This document shows positions 21,581 through 32,431 of a stretch of 33,050 nt of DNA, piece by piece. How positions within the stretch are numbered: the first letter of the stretch is position 1; every line of letters starts with the position of its first letter. The DNA comes from Lingula anatina (taxonomy: Eukaryota; Brachiopoda; Lingulata; Lingulida; Lingulidae). The stretch lies in the NCBI RefSeq assembly GCF_001039355.2, contig NW_019775691.1:673775-706824 (forward strand), in the 5' to 3' direction. A program made the position numbers and the translations under genes. The notes under the pieces were generated by a model that ran no database searches, was not told the DNA's origin, and saw only the letters and a list, made by a program, of their open reading frames with translations.

Positions 21581-22149
21581 CACATTCCCTCAGGTATTAC
21601 ATACCTGTCTACATTTACATGTACATCCGAGTAAGGTGGCGGTAAGAGCAGGTCCCTCTCAGTGGGCGACGTAGACATGATTTACAGTCTCAGTCTCCAC
21701 TAGACAGTTGATTGGCTCTACAAAGGAGCCTAGACGATTCACCGGAATTACCGAAAGTTCGCCTGTTTTTATACACTTCTGATATTTAAAAAGAAACTAA
21801 AAATGGCTTCCAAAGTCCCAGCATTGCACCAAGACAAATCCTGATAAGCTTATTGGCTTATTGACATGCGCATGCGCTAAAATTCCTGGAGCTATTTGGA
21901 ACTGGGAATTCCCCTAATCAGCCAGGCTGTGTTTATTCTAAGTTCTCAGCTGATACGCACATGATACTTAGGCATGCTAGCAAACTGCTTGTTGATGAGG
22001 TGAACGTATTAGATTAAACTAAAGGTTGCTAGACAAAACATTGGTCATTGATTGTCATTGGTTTCTTAATAACGAGCCCGACGCTTGCTGGCAATGGGCA
22101 CCATCTGATGTGTTATCTGTGGCGGGATGCAGGAATTGTGGATCTCTTA

Positions 22150-22257
22150 CCCAGCAAACACGTCACGTTTGGATCACGTGGCTAGCACGTTGCTAAGACG
22201 TCATAATGTGGTAGAAACTTGCTAGCCACGTGATCCGAAACGGACGTGTTTGCTGGG
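22150..22257. mobile_element. 108-bp hairpin element, ends CCCAGCAAAC/GTTTGCTGGG
   Basis: Nearly the whole length folds back: the outer arms read CCCAGCAAACACGT and its inverse, the inner arms GGATCACGTGGCTAGCA and its inverse, with a loop of about 20 bases. TA lies on both sides (22148-22149, 22258-22259), as for Tc1/mariner-type insertions. It has no coding capacity. It lies between MS4A-like copy 1 and the start of unit 2. The rest of 21700-22890 shows no gene. Confidence 0.75.
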
Positions 22258-23044
22258 TAGCAACCAACGGTATACCATCAGATCCACAGTCTATTTGAGA
22301 CCCCAGAAGTTGTTCCACTTACGTACCCTAATACCTGGGTTAATCATACGCGTTCCTGGATTTTTATTCCACCATCCCTGCCACAACCAGTTTTAAGGAT
22401 ATCAGATGTTATCTTTCAGTCGTTTTTTACTCGTTTTAGATTTATTTCATTACAAATTGACTTTTAAAGAAAATAATTTATTACAGGGAAGCTTCGTATA
22501 GTAAGTCATTAACTACGAGAGCATTATAAGATGGGCTCCAGTTAATCAGCAGATAAATAGCACGTCAATTAAGTTACCCACCGCCCCACCGAAACTCAGT
22601 AGTTACTCTAGTTATTCATTGTGTTCTGAATGAGAATTAACACCCCGTTATAATTAATGGCGGAAGTGCCGTCCTGCTTCAGGTTTCAAAGGGCCTATAC
22701 ATCATCTGACATAGACCGCCTTATCTCATTTAAAAATAACTTCACAAGTACTGAGGGGGTGACCACGACAGGCAAAAGGAGAAAGCAGACAATGCCACTA
22801 TGCAACACAACATATAAATGAACATAATGTAAATGAATTAATAAAGAGCGTGTATTTTTGACATCTGAATTTTGCAAAATGTATCTCAAGGTCAATCCAT
22901 GGCATGGATTTCTGGGCACCAACAATTCGTTGCCAAAATTTTTCTACATGTAAGTATTTAAATAATATTACACGTTTTCCTTTTCAATTTACTGAAACAC
23001 ACCAGCTTTATTAAATGTAGTTTTATTAGTTTCTTTTTTTTCAG

Positions 23045-23253
23045 CAATGGAAGTTATCCCAGACTTCATCGGAATTCGTTTCTACGGCAAGAGCCAAGGA
23101 GAACGCCACCTAGAGGGTAGTTGCGTGGTTTTCATGGAGATCATTCAAGTCATCATGGCACGAATACGTGAAATGTACACTAATGTTTGCATTTTGAATA
23201 TGCTGGCAGGCTCTCGTACAGATTATACCACACAAATATCTCAGTTAAATTAA
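23045..23253 (+). other. Orphan copy of the last SDR exon (unit 2), open frame
   Basis: It follows a TTTTTTTCAG acceptor and matches the SDR last exon from its first bases. The phase is the same: two bases complete the codon begun by the A at the end of the preceding SDR exon. Readable segments are EVIPDFIG, GERHLEG, VVFMEIIQVIMAR and REMYTNV. It stays open for 69 codons to TAA at 23251. None of the other SDR exons is seen between it and the complete gene, so it is either a duplication relic or an alternative 3' terminal exon. Several changes in conserved positions (MARIREM for MARKHEI) point towards weaker constraint. Confidence 0.7.
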
Positions 23254-23518
23254 ATTTGTTGTCTGAATCACTGAATCATTTTCCATCAGAAGTGTCGTTT
23301 CAGAATAACAGAAATAATGAAATGGTGATAATGAGGAAAATGAAAAGAATTAAACATGCTGATAAATGCATGTGTAAAAGAAATAACGCTTTTCTAAATT
23401 GGTATATTTTTTCTCTTGATTTTACATGTCACACCATCATGAAGCACTATACACGTTTTAGTCCCTGGAATTAGATTTCTCGGGTTTCCAGTCACACAGG
23501 CGCAGCGTAACCTAGCAT

Positions 23519-24867
23519 CTAGACCGGCACCTCGCGCTGAAAATGAAAACAAGTCATTTCAAACTTTTGTGTTATAATACTAGACACCTAAATCTGAAAG
23601 TTACAGATCACAATTCAGGTCTGTCATTTTCTTTTGTTGACCTTTAGATCGCTCCTGCCGCTTGTCATCGGGGTTTTTCAAAATACATTGTTTGCCTTAA
23701 TTCCAGGAAAAATCCTCATTGCATAAAACGTTGTCTTTAGTCTTTAAATGATCCATTTCCTACTCCCTTTGTCATATCAAATTATTGACATAATTATAGA
23801 CAAGATCAGAGGATTATTGGTGTTCAAAAGTGGCCTAACGTCAAGATTCGCCAATACTTACCTTTTCATAACAGCGACACACGCTAAAGGCACAGAGTAT
23901 GAGAGATGTAAGTGACAACGATCCTTCAAGTACGGCGAGTGAAACCATGACCCCACACTCACACATCAGCACTGTCCACGCCTGAAAGTAGAATATTGTT
24001 CTTATTTTCTTATTCCGAGATCCTTGTCTGTTAATTTTTTTATTACTCATTTTTTCTGTTTTTTTTTTCTTTTTTTTTCAAATAAGGTTCTAATCATTCG
24101 TATGCTACTGTCCCCTCCTTCGGATCGGAAAGCATGTGCTCTTCTAGATACACATCATCAAAAGCCGTAAATAGGGATAGATACTAACTTAATATTTTAA
24201 GCTGATTATTACGTAACCAGCCCACATTCAATACGTGCATGTGTGTGTAGGAGTGTCTGAGAGAGAGAGAGAGGGAGAGGGCAAAGGAATATACCGGGGT
24301 ATGTTCTGTATCATCCTTGAAAGCTCCGCCGACATTCCTCAGGTCATACAGCGACAAGATCAATAATGGACCAAAGGCGACCAAGGCAGCAACCAATGAT
24401 GCAGTCATGTAAAAACTGATCTGAAACCCGCAGCTTATAAGTTTACAAGTACGTCAGTGTAGTGTGTGTGTGTGTTAAAAACACACTACTATATAAACAG
24501 AACTTTAACAGTATTTTATATTGATTATAGTTATTAAAAAAATCAATAAAAAAATTTGAATGTACTACCATGCTACATGTACATGAAACGAGGTAGAGAG
24601 TCTCCCATACGCATAAAAGGGCTTAAGTTTACGTTGAGGCTTAAAGTTTGTCACTTTATTCATAAATGTTCTTTATCTAGTTGTCTTACTATCTTGTAAA
24701 GATAAAAGAAACATATTGAAAATGTATTGACACATACCAAACATGTATTTCTTCTTCTAGCTATCGCTCCAAAGATTCCGGTGATGATGAACTGAAATGA
24801 CAGACAACTATTTGAATGAATTTAATTTGTTTTAATGTATGTCTAAAAGACCCTTCCCCCCTCCCAC

Positions 24868-24919
<52 letters not shown>

Positions 24920-25612
24920 AAAAAAACAGGTGGTTATGAATAAACATGACAAAAAGACAAAATATTAAACAGAAAAAGACAGAAAATAAGGTAATCAAAA
25001 CTATTCAAAAGACTGTTAAAATGACAACAGAACCAAAGCTGCCATATTACCAAAGATCCGCCAATCACTCCCATCCAGTAACTAGCATTGTTCGTACTGT
25101 ATGGGTCAAATACGCCTGGCCAAGGAGGGTAGATATTGCTGGTTTTAAAGAACGACAGAAGATCAATGGCAAAACAGACGCCTAGGAAAGAACAAAACAC
25201 TCCCACGACTATATGCAGGACGCCGATGCATCTCAGCGTTTTTTCCTTATAGGAATGATTCGGGCGGCTGTGCTCACTGAAACTGAAGCAAGAGACGTAA
25301 TTAATAGTAGTGGTTGGAAAACACGTTCGGTTCTAATATTTTTAATTATTATATGGAGTTCATTTAATGGATTTCAATAATATATGTTATTAATAAACCC
25401 GGTGTATAAGGCTGTTCTAGAAATAATATCAAAATGCCAAATGGCAAAACGATTTTTTCACTCATCAGTCCATATATCACACAAACTATGAGAAAAAAAG
25501 AAGACTGGTATCTTGACATGCATGCAAGCATGCAAACACCAATCCCTCATGTGCTGCAGATCTGAGTGGAAATAACGTGCGATTTAGCGCACACGCGCGC
25601 GTACACACACAG

Positions 25613-25651
<39 letters not shown>

Positions 25652-25746
25652 CCTCCCATTTTTACAGGTGTAACAGACCTGTATGGATCAACTTGGGAGT
25701 AAGCCGGCGGCAAGAGCGGGTTCAATTCTGTAGGCAACTTCGACAT
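23519..25746 (-). CDS. MS4A/CD20-like four-pass membrane protein, copy 2
   Basis: Exons: 25746-25679, 25276-25051, 24791-24738, 24420-24295, 23981-23862, 23536-23519; 612 bp, 203 residues, frame intact. Exon 1 encodes an N-terminal cytoplasmic segment with LLPPAYSQVDPY (PPxY type). TM1 is GVLHIVVGVFCSFLGVCFAI, followed by an extracellular loop with IYPPWPGVFDPY and NNAS (a glycosylation site). TM2 spans the exon 2/3 junction (MGVIGGSL then FIITGIFGAIARRRNTCL). TM3 is in exon 4 (ASLVAALVAFGPLLIL) and TM4 in exon 5 (VSLAVLEGSLSLTSLILCAF), followed by a Cys-rich VCRCYEK. Exon 6 reads REVPV and then TAG, so the Pro-rich tail of copies 1 and 3 (about 28 residues) is reduced to five; the old tail sequence is still recognisable beyond the stop. 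MS4A proteins are plasma-membrane proteins linked to immune signalling, ion flux or chemosensing; the partner is unknown here. Confidence 0.82.
24871..24914. repeat. (TC)n microsatellite in MS4A copy 2 intron 2
   Basis: About 22 TC units upstream of exon 3 on the minus strand, at the position matching tracts in copies 1 and 3. Confidence 0.95.
25588..25650. repeat. (CA)n microsatellite in MS4A copy 2 intron 1
   Basis: A CA tract with a short GCGC-rich start, about 30 bases from the exon 1 donor. Confidence 0.95.
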
Positions 25747-26136
25747 ATTTTAAGGAGTCCCTTTTTTTGACGGCTGACTAGACCTACAAAGAAACCATGA
25801 TTATTCACCGGAATTATCCTGCTTTTCCCAGCTTCACATTTGTAATTTCAGAAATCCCTTTATAAGGGTGTCCAATGTCCAAGCGTTAGTTTCAAAGGGA
25901 CCGGAACGGTGGAGGCTCCGGTTTCCATCGATATATATTATCAGCAGATTGATTGCATGTCAAACTGAGATATATGAACAAAGTGCCCAAAAAATACTTA
26001 CCGGTAATAGTAACTTAATAGTAACTTAGTAGTAACTTAATAGTAATTGTGGCCTGAAGTACATTCACCTCCCTAAAATGACAAAAGTGCTGTTATAATT
26101 CAGATTCCAAATGTCCTCTTAATCAGCTGACGTGTA

Positions 26137-26368
26137 TCAGGGACCATTCCCACAGATATTTGGATCGATCTATCTCCCTGGGGAGTAGCACTAAATTGTT
26201 GTCAACTTGACCGGCTTTAATGTCTAGTAAAGCTGTTAGGCGGTAATTATCTTTACCCCTAGCTTATTCGGCAGGCGTGGAAGACATTCAGTTGACAGTA
26301 ATTTAGTGAGACTCCCCAGATAGATCGATCGATCCAGATGGATCGCTCTAAGCATGGGAACCGAGTCT
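26137..26368. mobile_element. TA-flanked inverted-repeat element, 232 bp
   Basis: The imperfect terminal inverted repeats run about 90 bases: GGATCGATCTATCTCC...GGGGAGT on the left and ACTCCCCAGATAGATCGATC on the right. Outside these come CCATTCCCA and TGGGAACCG. TA lies at both ends (26135-26136 and 26369-26370). Unit 3 has an empty site at the matching place (about 30790-30800, between GCTGACGTG and TTTTTAGCGCAG). It is a non-coding Tc1/mariner-type miniature element. A related copy lies at 31634-31849. Confidence 0.75.
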
Positions 26369-27029
26369 TACTTTTAGTGCAGTTCCCCATTATCTTGTTT
26401 AAAAATAACTTAATGATACAAATTCATCAGTACAAAGCGATCGGAGATACCTTGTTAATCTTACATGTATATAAATCGCTGGTGCACCCAGTTTCTTGCA
26501 CATTCAAAATAAAGACCACATGCATATAAATAAACCAAATTAAACACTCGATCAGCCAAAAAAGGATTTAAATGCACTTTCTTTAAATGTTTGGTTGTAA
26601 AAGTGACCTACATTCTGTCCCTTCAATTCGTAAAAGTTAGCCAAGTGACGTAATAATTTACACGAATGGTGCATGACTGCTGCACCCGAAGCTGAAAAAT
26701 TATTCAAATGAGTGTTGGCGAGGTATTATATTATATATTTATTTATTATTATTATTTATTTATTTTTTTTTTTTGGGGGGGGGGGTATAAAATGGAATTC
26801 GGTGGCATTTATTTAAGCTATGCTTTTTGAAACTGTGAGGTTATATTCGTTGGGTTAAATGACAAGAATTAGACATGCCTCCTCGCTTTGTGCAGGTATT
26901 TAACTTCATTGAATTGAACAGTTGAAGTGCCCGGCAGACACCAAAATATATAGAATTAAGTCGGTATGATATTGAGTTGTCGTATGGTACTTATCCCAGT
27001 GCAGGGTATCAGTAGGTCCACGCTGACAG

Positions 27030-27680
27030 GACGCAAAGTAACTTGCTTTTTTGGGCCAAAATGTATCTGCTTTCAGTCGAGAGTACCATTACTGAGTTAA
27101 TAAATTAGGAGGAATGTGCTGTTGATAAGGGAAGATTACAAATACACGTCAACCTCAATTATCACAGCTAGGGACAGCAAAACAACTGGTAAGCTGTCTA
27201 TTAACATATGATGATTATCACACACCCAAAATCACACATATCAATCATAAAGTCAAACCCAAATGTTCACACATAATTCATATATAAATACAAACACGCA
27301 CACACACATACACACACGCACACACATACACACACACACACTCTTGAACATAGAAGAACGCGCTTGGATCGCAAAGTAACTTGCTTTTTTAGGCCAAAAT
27401 GTATCTGCTTTCAGTCGAGATTATCATTATTGAGTTAATAAATATGGAGGAATGTGCTGATGACTGTTGATAAGGGAAGATTACAAATACGCGTCGACCT
27501 CAATTATCACAGCTAGGGATAGCAAAACAAATGGTCAACTATATATTAACATATGATGATAATCACACACACAAAATTAAACATACCAATCATAAAGTCA
27601 AACCCAAATGTTCACACATAATTCTCAATATATAAATACAAACACACTCACACACTCACACATACGCAAAAGGACTCTTG
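27030..27680. repeat. Tandem duplication, about 330 bp per copy
   Basis: The segment starting GCAAAGTAACTTGCTTTTTT (27032 and 27370) and containing ATGTATCTGCTTTCAGTCGA, GATAAGGGAAGATTACAAAT and TCAACCCAAATGTTCACAC-like text occurs twice in a row with about 90 percent similarity. Unit 3 has one copy (from about 31373), so the duplication happened in unit 2 alone. Confidence 0.75.
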
Positions 27681-27900
27681 AACATGGAAGAACGCTCTCA
27701 AAATCACGACCAGTAGATCTGTAGATTTGTTTTGCCAATTTATATAGAACCGTACAATTAACGCATTTACTAATAGACCCGAATATAAACCGATATTAAA
27801 TGAATATTTAACATACCTTGGTGGAAGATGTGACCATGAAAGAGTCTGCTCGAAGTCAACAGTCTGCCACGCGGGTTAAAGAGAGCAGCATCATCCTTAC

Positions 27901-27901
<1 letters not shown>

Positions 27902-27939
<38 letters not shown>
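27902..27939. repeat. (AG)n microsatellite
   Basis: About 19 AG units in the spacer upstream of unit 3. Confidence 0.95.
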
Positions 27940-27940
<1 letters not shown>

Positions 27941-28374
27941 AAAAAATGGAAACTTTAGCCCTTGCCCACTATAAAAAAAAAATGGCGAAGTGCTCGATTG
28001 GGACCAATAAAAGAAGTGATGTGTTACAAATTGCTGTCCATGTTCTATTTTTCTTCGAAGACGGTAGGGCTGTTGAAACAACTGTCACTTGATAACCCGG
28101 TGCTATCTCCACAAAGTGAACTGGGGTACCAAAACAGATACGAGTGACTGACACAGCTTATGAATAAACAAAATGTAAATAATGTAAATGAATGAATAAG
28201 GAGCATATATTTTTGACATATGAATTTCGTCCCATGGCATGAATTTCTGGCCACCAACAATTCGTTGTAAAAACATATTTCTTCATTTAAACATTTAAAT
28301 AATATTACACGTTTTTTATTTACTGAAACACATCGACTTTATTAAATGTAGTTTCATTTGTTTCTTTTGTTCAG

Positions 28375-28505
28375 CAACAGAAGTTATCCCAGACTTCATC
28401 CGAAGTCGTTTCTATAACAGACAAGGAGAACTCCACCTAGAGGGTCAGCGCGTGGTGTCCATGGAGATCATTCAAGTCACAATGGCGCGAAAACATGAAA
28501 TGTAA
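28375..28505 (+). pseudogene. Orphan copy of the last SDR exon (unit 3), early stop
   Basis: It has an acceptor (TTTTGTTCAG) and the same phase as the SDR last exon. It reads TEVIPDFIRSRFYNRQG, then ELHLEGQRVVSMEIIQVTMA and RKHEM before TAA at 28503-28505, where the other copies have TAC (Tyr). One codon (Gly or so) is missing before the NRQG segment. Similarity to the other copies continues past the stop for about 60 bases. Confidence 0.7.
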
Positions 28506-28767
28506 ACTAATGTTGATATCTGGAGCATGCTCCTGTCAGGCTCTCGTTCAGATTTTACTACACAAATACAGGGTATATATATATATATATATATGTTAAA
28601 TTAAATTTGTTGTCCGGCGAAATCACTGATATATTTTCCATTTTGATTAGAAGTGTCCTTTCAGAATAACAGAAATAATAAAATGGTGATAATGAGGAAA
28701 TTGAAAAATAATTCTTCCCTTGATTCCACATTTCGCTCCACTATATTTTTGAAAATAGTTCCTGGAA

Positions 28768-29529
28768 TTAGATTCCTGGGGGAGGTGCACTTGGCCCTAG
28801 GGTTTCCGGTTGCACAGGCGCAGCGTATTCTGGCATCCTGACCGGCATATCGCGCTGAAAATGAAAACAATACATTTCAAACCTATGTGTTGTAATATTG
28901 GATACCTAAATATGCAACTTTAAGTTCACAATTCAAGTCTGTCATTTTCTATGTTGTTGACCCTCAGGTCACACCTGTTGTTTGTCAACAGAATTTTTTA
29001 AAATACGAATTTTTACCATTTTTACCTTCTTTGTTATATCAAATTATTGACATATTTATAGACAAGATCAGAGATCAGAGGATTATTTGTATTCAAAGGT
29101 GACCTTACGTCAAGATTAGCCAATATTTACCTTTTCACAACAGCCACAAACGTTTAAGATACAGAGTATGAGAGATGTCAGTGACACCATTTCCTCGATT
29201 ACGTAGAGTGAAACCATGACCCCACACATACACATCAGCACTGTCCATTCCTGAATATAGAACACTGTTATTATTTTCTTATTCCCATCGCACAGGTCCC
29301 TGTCTGCTTATGTTATTATATCTCGTTTTTATTTTTTTTTTCAAATAACATTCTTATCATTCGTAGGCTACTGTTCACACCTTCACGTCGGAAAGCATGT
29401 GCTCTTTCAGATACAGATTATCAAAAGTGGTAAATGGGGACAGATACTAACTTAATATATTAGGCGTATAATTACGTAACCAACCCGCATTTAATACGTG
29501 CATGTGTGTGTAGGAGTTAGTTTGTCTGT

Positions 29530-29571
<42 letters not shown>

Positions 29572-30149
29572 AATAAACATACCTGGGTATATTCTGTATC
29601 ATCCTCGAAAGCTTCGCCGACATTTTCTAGGTCATTCAGCGAGAACGTGAATAACGGACCAGAGGCGACCAAGGCAACGACTGATGCAGTCATGTAGAAA
29701 CCGATCTGTAACCCAGAGTTAATAAGTTTAATAGTACGTCGATGTATTATATGTGTGTGTGTGTATGTGTATGTGTGCATATTCCAAACACACACATCAC
29801 GATTTAATCCTCATTTTATCAGTATTTTACATTAATTATAGTTATTTTGTAAAAGTCAATATAAAAATTTTGAATGTACTAGTATGCTATATGAATCTAG
29901 ATAGAGAGTATCCCATACGCATTAAAAGGCTTGAGTTAACGTTGAGTTTTAACTTTTGTCATTTATATATCTAGTTGTCTTGCTATCTTGTAAAGATAAA
30001 AGAAACCTATAGAAAATTTATCGACACATACCAAACATTTATTTCTTCTTCTGGCTAAAACTCCAAAGATTCCGGTGATGATGAACTGCAATGACAGACA
30101 TCTATTTGAATAAATTTGTTTTAAGGTATGTTTCATTAAAAAATTCTTT

Positions 30150-30189
<40 letters not shown>

Positions 30190-30205
30190 TCTCTCTCTCT
30201 CTCTC

Positions 30206-30239
<34 letters not shown>

Positions 30240-30451
30240 CGTGGCATTCTTAAAAAAAACAGGTGGTTAGGAATAAACATGACAAAAGGCATAATACTAA
30301 ACAGAAAAAGACAAAAAATAAGGTAATCAAAACTATCCAAAAGACCGTTAAAAATGACAACAGAAACAAAGCTGCCATATTACCAAAGACCCGGCAATCA
30401 TTCCCATCCAGTCACTCGTATTGTTCGACGGTAGACCAATGACAAAACAGA
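28768..30451 (-). CDS. MS4A/CD20-like gene, copy 3, partial at the sequence gap
   Basis: Visible exons: 30451-30384 (3' part of exon 2), 30085-30032, 29705-29583, 29250-29131, 28854-28768. Exon 1 and the 5' part of exon 2 are lost in the N gap. Exon 3 is FIITGIFGVLARRRNKCL; exon 4 (41 codons, one fewer than in the other copies) has TM3 (ASVVALVASGPLFTF). Exon 5 (EWTVLMCMCGVMVSL...) has TM4 and VCGCCEK. Exon 6 encodes the Pro-rich tail, ending in SAPPPGI and TAA. In exon 2, CFVIGLPS is followed at once by NNTSDWMG. About 20 codons of the extracellular loop present in copy 2 (FFKTSNIYPPW to DPYST) are missing in frame. The remaining frame is open, so the gene may still be expressed, with a loop almost absent between TM1 and TM2. 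Confidence 0.7.
29526..29570. repeat. (AG)n microsatellite next to MS4A copy 3 exon 4
   Basis: Imperfect (AG)n, (CT)n on the gene strand, close behind the exon 4 donor, as in copies 1 and 2. Confidence 0.9.
30158..30237. repeat. (TC)n(AC)n microsatellite in MS4A copy 3 intron 2
   Basis: A compound tract in the same intron position and order as in copy 1 (TC then AC). Confidence 0.95.
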
Positions 30452-30550
30452 NNNNNNNNNNNNNNNNNNNNNNNNNNNNNNNNNNNNNNNNNNNNNNNNN
30501 NNNNNNNNNNNNNNNNNNNNNNNNNNNNNNNNNNNNNNNNNNNNNNNNNN
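30452..30550. other. Assembly gap (99 N)
   Basis: By comparison with unit 2 (from about 25176 to 25880) the gap should hold the 5' part of exon 2, intron 1 with its CA tract, exon 1 and the promoter of MS4A-like copy 3. That is roughly 700 bases, so the 99 N do not reflect the true length. Confidence 0.9.
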
Positions 30551-31560
30551 AAGCGTTAGTTTCAAGGTGACCAGAACGGCGTAGGCTCCGGTTTTCATCG
30601 ATACAGATTATCAGCAGATTAATGGCATGTCTAACTGAGATACATAATGTTCCACCAATACTTACCTGTAATAGTAACTTAGTAGTAACTTAATAGTAAT
30701 TGTGGTCTGAAGTACATTCACCGCCCTGAAATGACGAAAGTGCTGTTATGATTCAGGTGACTGAAATGGCTCTTGATCAGCTGACGTGCATTGTTTTTAG
30801 CGCAGTTTTCCATTATCTCGTTTAAAAATAACTTTTAGATGCATACTCATCAGTACAAAGCGATGGAAGATATCTTCTTACTCGTATATAAATCACTGGT
30901 GCTGCCAGTTTCTTGCACATTCGTAATAAAAACCACATGCCAATTAATAAACCAAATAAAACACTTGATCAGCCGAAAAAGGCTTTAAATGCACTTTATT
31001 CAAATGTTTGGTTGAAAAAGTGACCTACTTTTCTGTCCCTCTAGTTCGTAAAAGTCCGCCAAGTGACGTGATAATTTATACGCATGGCACATTACTGCTG
31101 CACGAGAAGCTGAAACATTATTCAAAACATTATTTTTGGAGGGTGAAGTAAAATGAAATTATTTTGTATTTATTTAAGTTGTGCTATTTGAAACTGTATG
31201 GTGACATTTGTTGGGTTAAGTGGCAAGAATTAGACATGATTCCGCGCTTTGTGCAGGTATTCAACTTCATTTAATTAAACAGATAGAGTGTCCGACAGAC
31301 ACCAATATAAAGGGGATTAAGTCGGTATAAAATATTGGGCTGTCGTATACCAGTAAATCCACGCTGACATGACGCAAAGTAACTTGCTTTTTTAGGCCAA
31401 AACGAATCTGCTTTCAGCTGAGAGTACCATTATTCAGTCAATAGATAAGTACAAATGTATTGTTGACTGTTGATAAGGGAAGATTAAAAACACACGTAGA
31501 CCTAAATTATCACAATAAGGGACAGCAAAACAACTGGCGAACTATATATTAACATATAAT
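30551..31560. other. Spacer between MS4A copy 3 and unit 4 (first part)
   Basis: No gene seen. It aligns with 25880-27200 of unit 2, including the AGCTGACGTG, GTACAAAGCGAT and GCAAAGTAACTTGCTTTTTT segments, but lacks the TA-flanked element of unit 2. Confidence 0.6.
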
Positions 31561-31566
31561 GATAAT

Positions 31567-31612
<46 letters not shown>
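31567..31612. repeat. (CA)n microsatellite
   Basis: About 22 CA units just left of the TA-flanked element of unit 3. Confidence 0.95.
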
Positions 31613-31616
<4 letters not shown>

Positions 31617-31633
31617 TACACATATCAATCATA

Positions 31634-31849
31634 CACCCCATTCTCATAGATTAGATCGACCTACATTGGATCGACCTAACTCCCTGGGAGTTCACGCTAA
31701 ATAGCTGTCAGCCGGGCGGACACGAAAGTTAATTACCCCTTAAAGCTTGTAGTAGGCGGGGACGGACACTTAAGGGGGATTATCTGACAGTAATCTAGTG
31801 AGACTCCCCGCGGTGATAGATCGATCTAAAAGTTGTGAGAACAGAGCCT
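31634..31849. mobile_element. TA-flanked inverted-repeat element, 216 bp, second family copy
   Basis: The terminal repeats resemble those at 26137-26368: TAGATCGACC...CTCCCTGGGAGT on the left and AGTGAGACTCCCC...TAGATCGATC on the right. Inside, a CTGACAGTAAT motif is shared. TA flanks it at 31632-31633 and 31850-31851. The matching place in unit 2 (near 27250 and 27600, TCATAAAGTCAAACCC) is empty, so this insertion is independent of the other one. Confidence 0.72.
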
Positions 31850-32048
31850 TAAAGACAAACGCAGATGTTCACACTCAAATCATTATATATAAATACAAAC
31901 GCACACACACACACGCACACAACCACTCTCTTGGACATGGAAGAACGAGCTCAAAATCACGATCATTGCTGTAGATTTATTTTACCAATTTATATAGAAC
32001 CGTACAATTATCGCATTTACCTATAGACCCGAATATAAACAGATATTG

Positions 32049-32109
32049 ACAGGCCTACCCAACTACCAGACTCGGCACCGAATGATTATAAATTCACCGG
32101 TAGGCCTGT
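32049..32109. repeat. Small hairpin with 11-bp perfect arms
   Basis: ACAGGCCTACC at 32049-32059 is the exact inverse of GGTAGGCCTGT at 32099-32109, with 39 bases between. It lies in a stretch (about 32050-32275) that has no counterpart in unit 2 and is richer in GC than its surroundings; an open plus-strand frame there has no recognisable product. It may be the edge of another inserted element. Confidence 0.5.
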
Positions 32110-32431
32110 ATCAGACCACACTATCTGCTTTCAAGGTGTGCGTCAGCACCCGCTTCGAAGTATCGGACGCGACACCGCTCTCGCCTAGTTCGCGATGTGA
32201 TAGTGATTCTCAGCGGGGTTGGAAAGTAGTGCATCTCATTTCAGAATTTGTTCCGAGGTACGATACTGTGAAATGCGTACTGACACATGGATTTCTGGGC
32301 ACCAACAATTCGTTTTACAAACCTTTCTACATTTAAATATTTTAAATAAAAATAATATTACACGTTTTTTTATTATTTACTGAAACACACCAGCTTTATT
32401 AAATGTAGTTTTATTTGTTTCTGTTTTTCAG

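Larger units (their letters stand above)
17726..21678 (-). pseudogene. MS4A/CD20-like four-pass membrane gene, copy 1, frameshifted in exon 5
   Basis: Exons: 21678-21605, 20304-20067, 19199-19146, 18892-18767, 18449-18328, 17812-17726. Exon 1 gives a cytoplasmic start with LLLPPPYSDV (a PPxY motif). Exon 2 gives TM1 (GVLHIVVGLIFFALGICFAI), a loop with NNPPWPPTTRY, and the start of TM2. Exon 3 (exactly 18 codons, FIITGLFGVIAKRRSTCL) ends TM2. Exon 4 gives TM3 (ASAVSALAAFGPLLIF). Exon 5 gives TM4 (VSLAVLEGMLSLTSF), and exon 6 a Pro/Ala-rich tail ending in NAPPPEI. This order, with a Cys-Leu after TM2, is typical of MS4A. Compared with copies 2 and 3, exon 5 has two extra bases in a GTATGTATGTGTG stretch, which puts a TGA in frame at 18417-18419. 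The protein would stop at about 174 residues without TM4. An AG 20 bases into the exon would restore the frame but drop seven residues. A sequencing error is also possible. Confidence 0.75.
26400..28170. other. Spacer between MS4A copy 2 and unit 3
   Basis: No gene seen. It contains an AT-rich stretch with poly-T and poly-G runs (26740-26786), a tandem duplication (27030-27680), CA tracts near 27295-27345 and an (AG)n tract at 27902-27939. The counterpart in unit 3 (30800-32280) aligns over most of its length, except for the elements inserted there. Confidence 0.6.

Noticed and set aside
22695-22925. Minus-strand open frame of 76 residues
   Set aside because: It covers the lead-in of unit 2, and the matching sequence in unit 3 does not keep the frame.
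19104-31612. Open frames rich in RE, LS, HT or VC repeats
   Set aside because: They are translations of (AG)n, (TC)n and (CA)n microsatellites.
32046-32336. Plus-strand open frame of 96 residues before unit 4
   Set aside because: No recognisable product and no splice support; it runs from a hairpin-flanked insertion into the shared intron sequence of unit 4.
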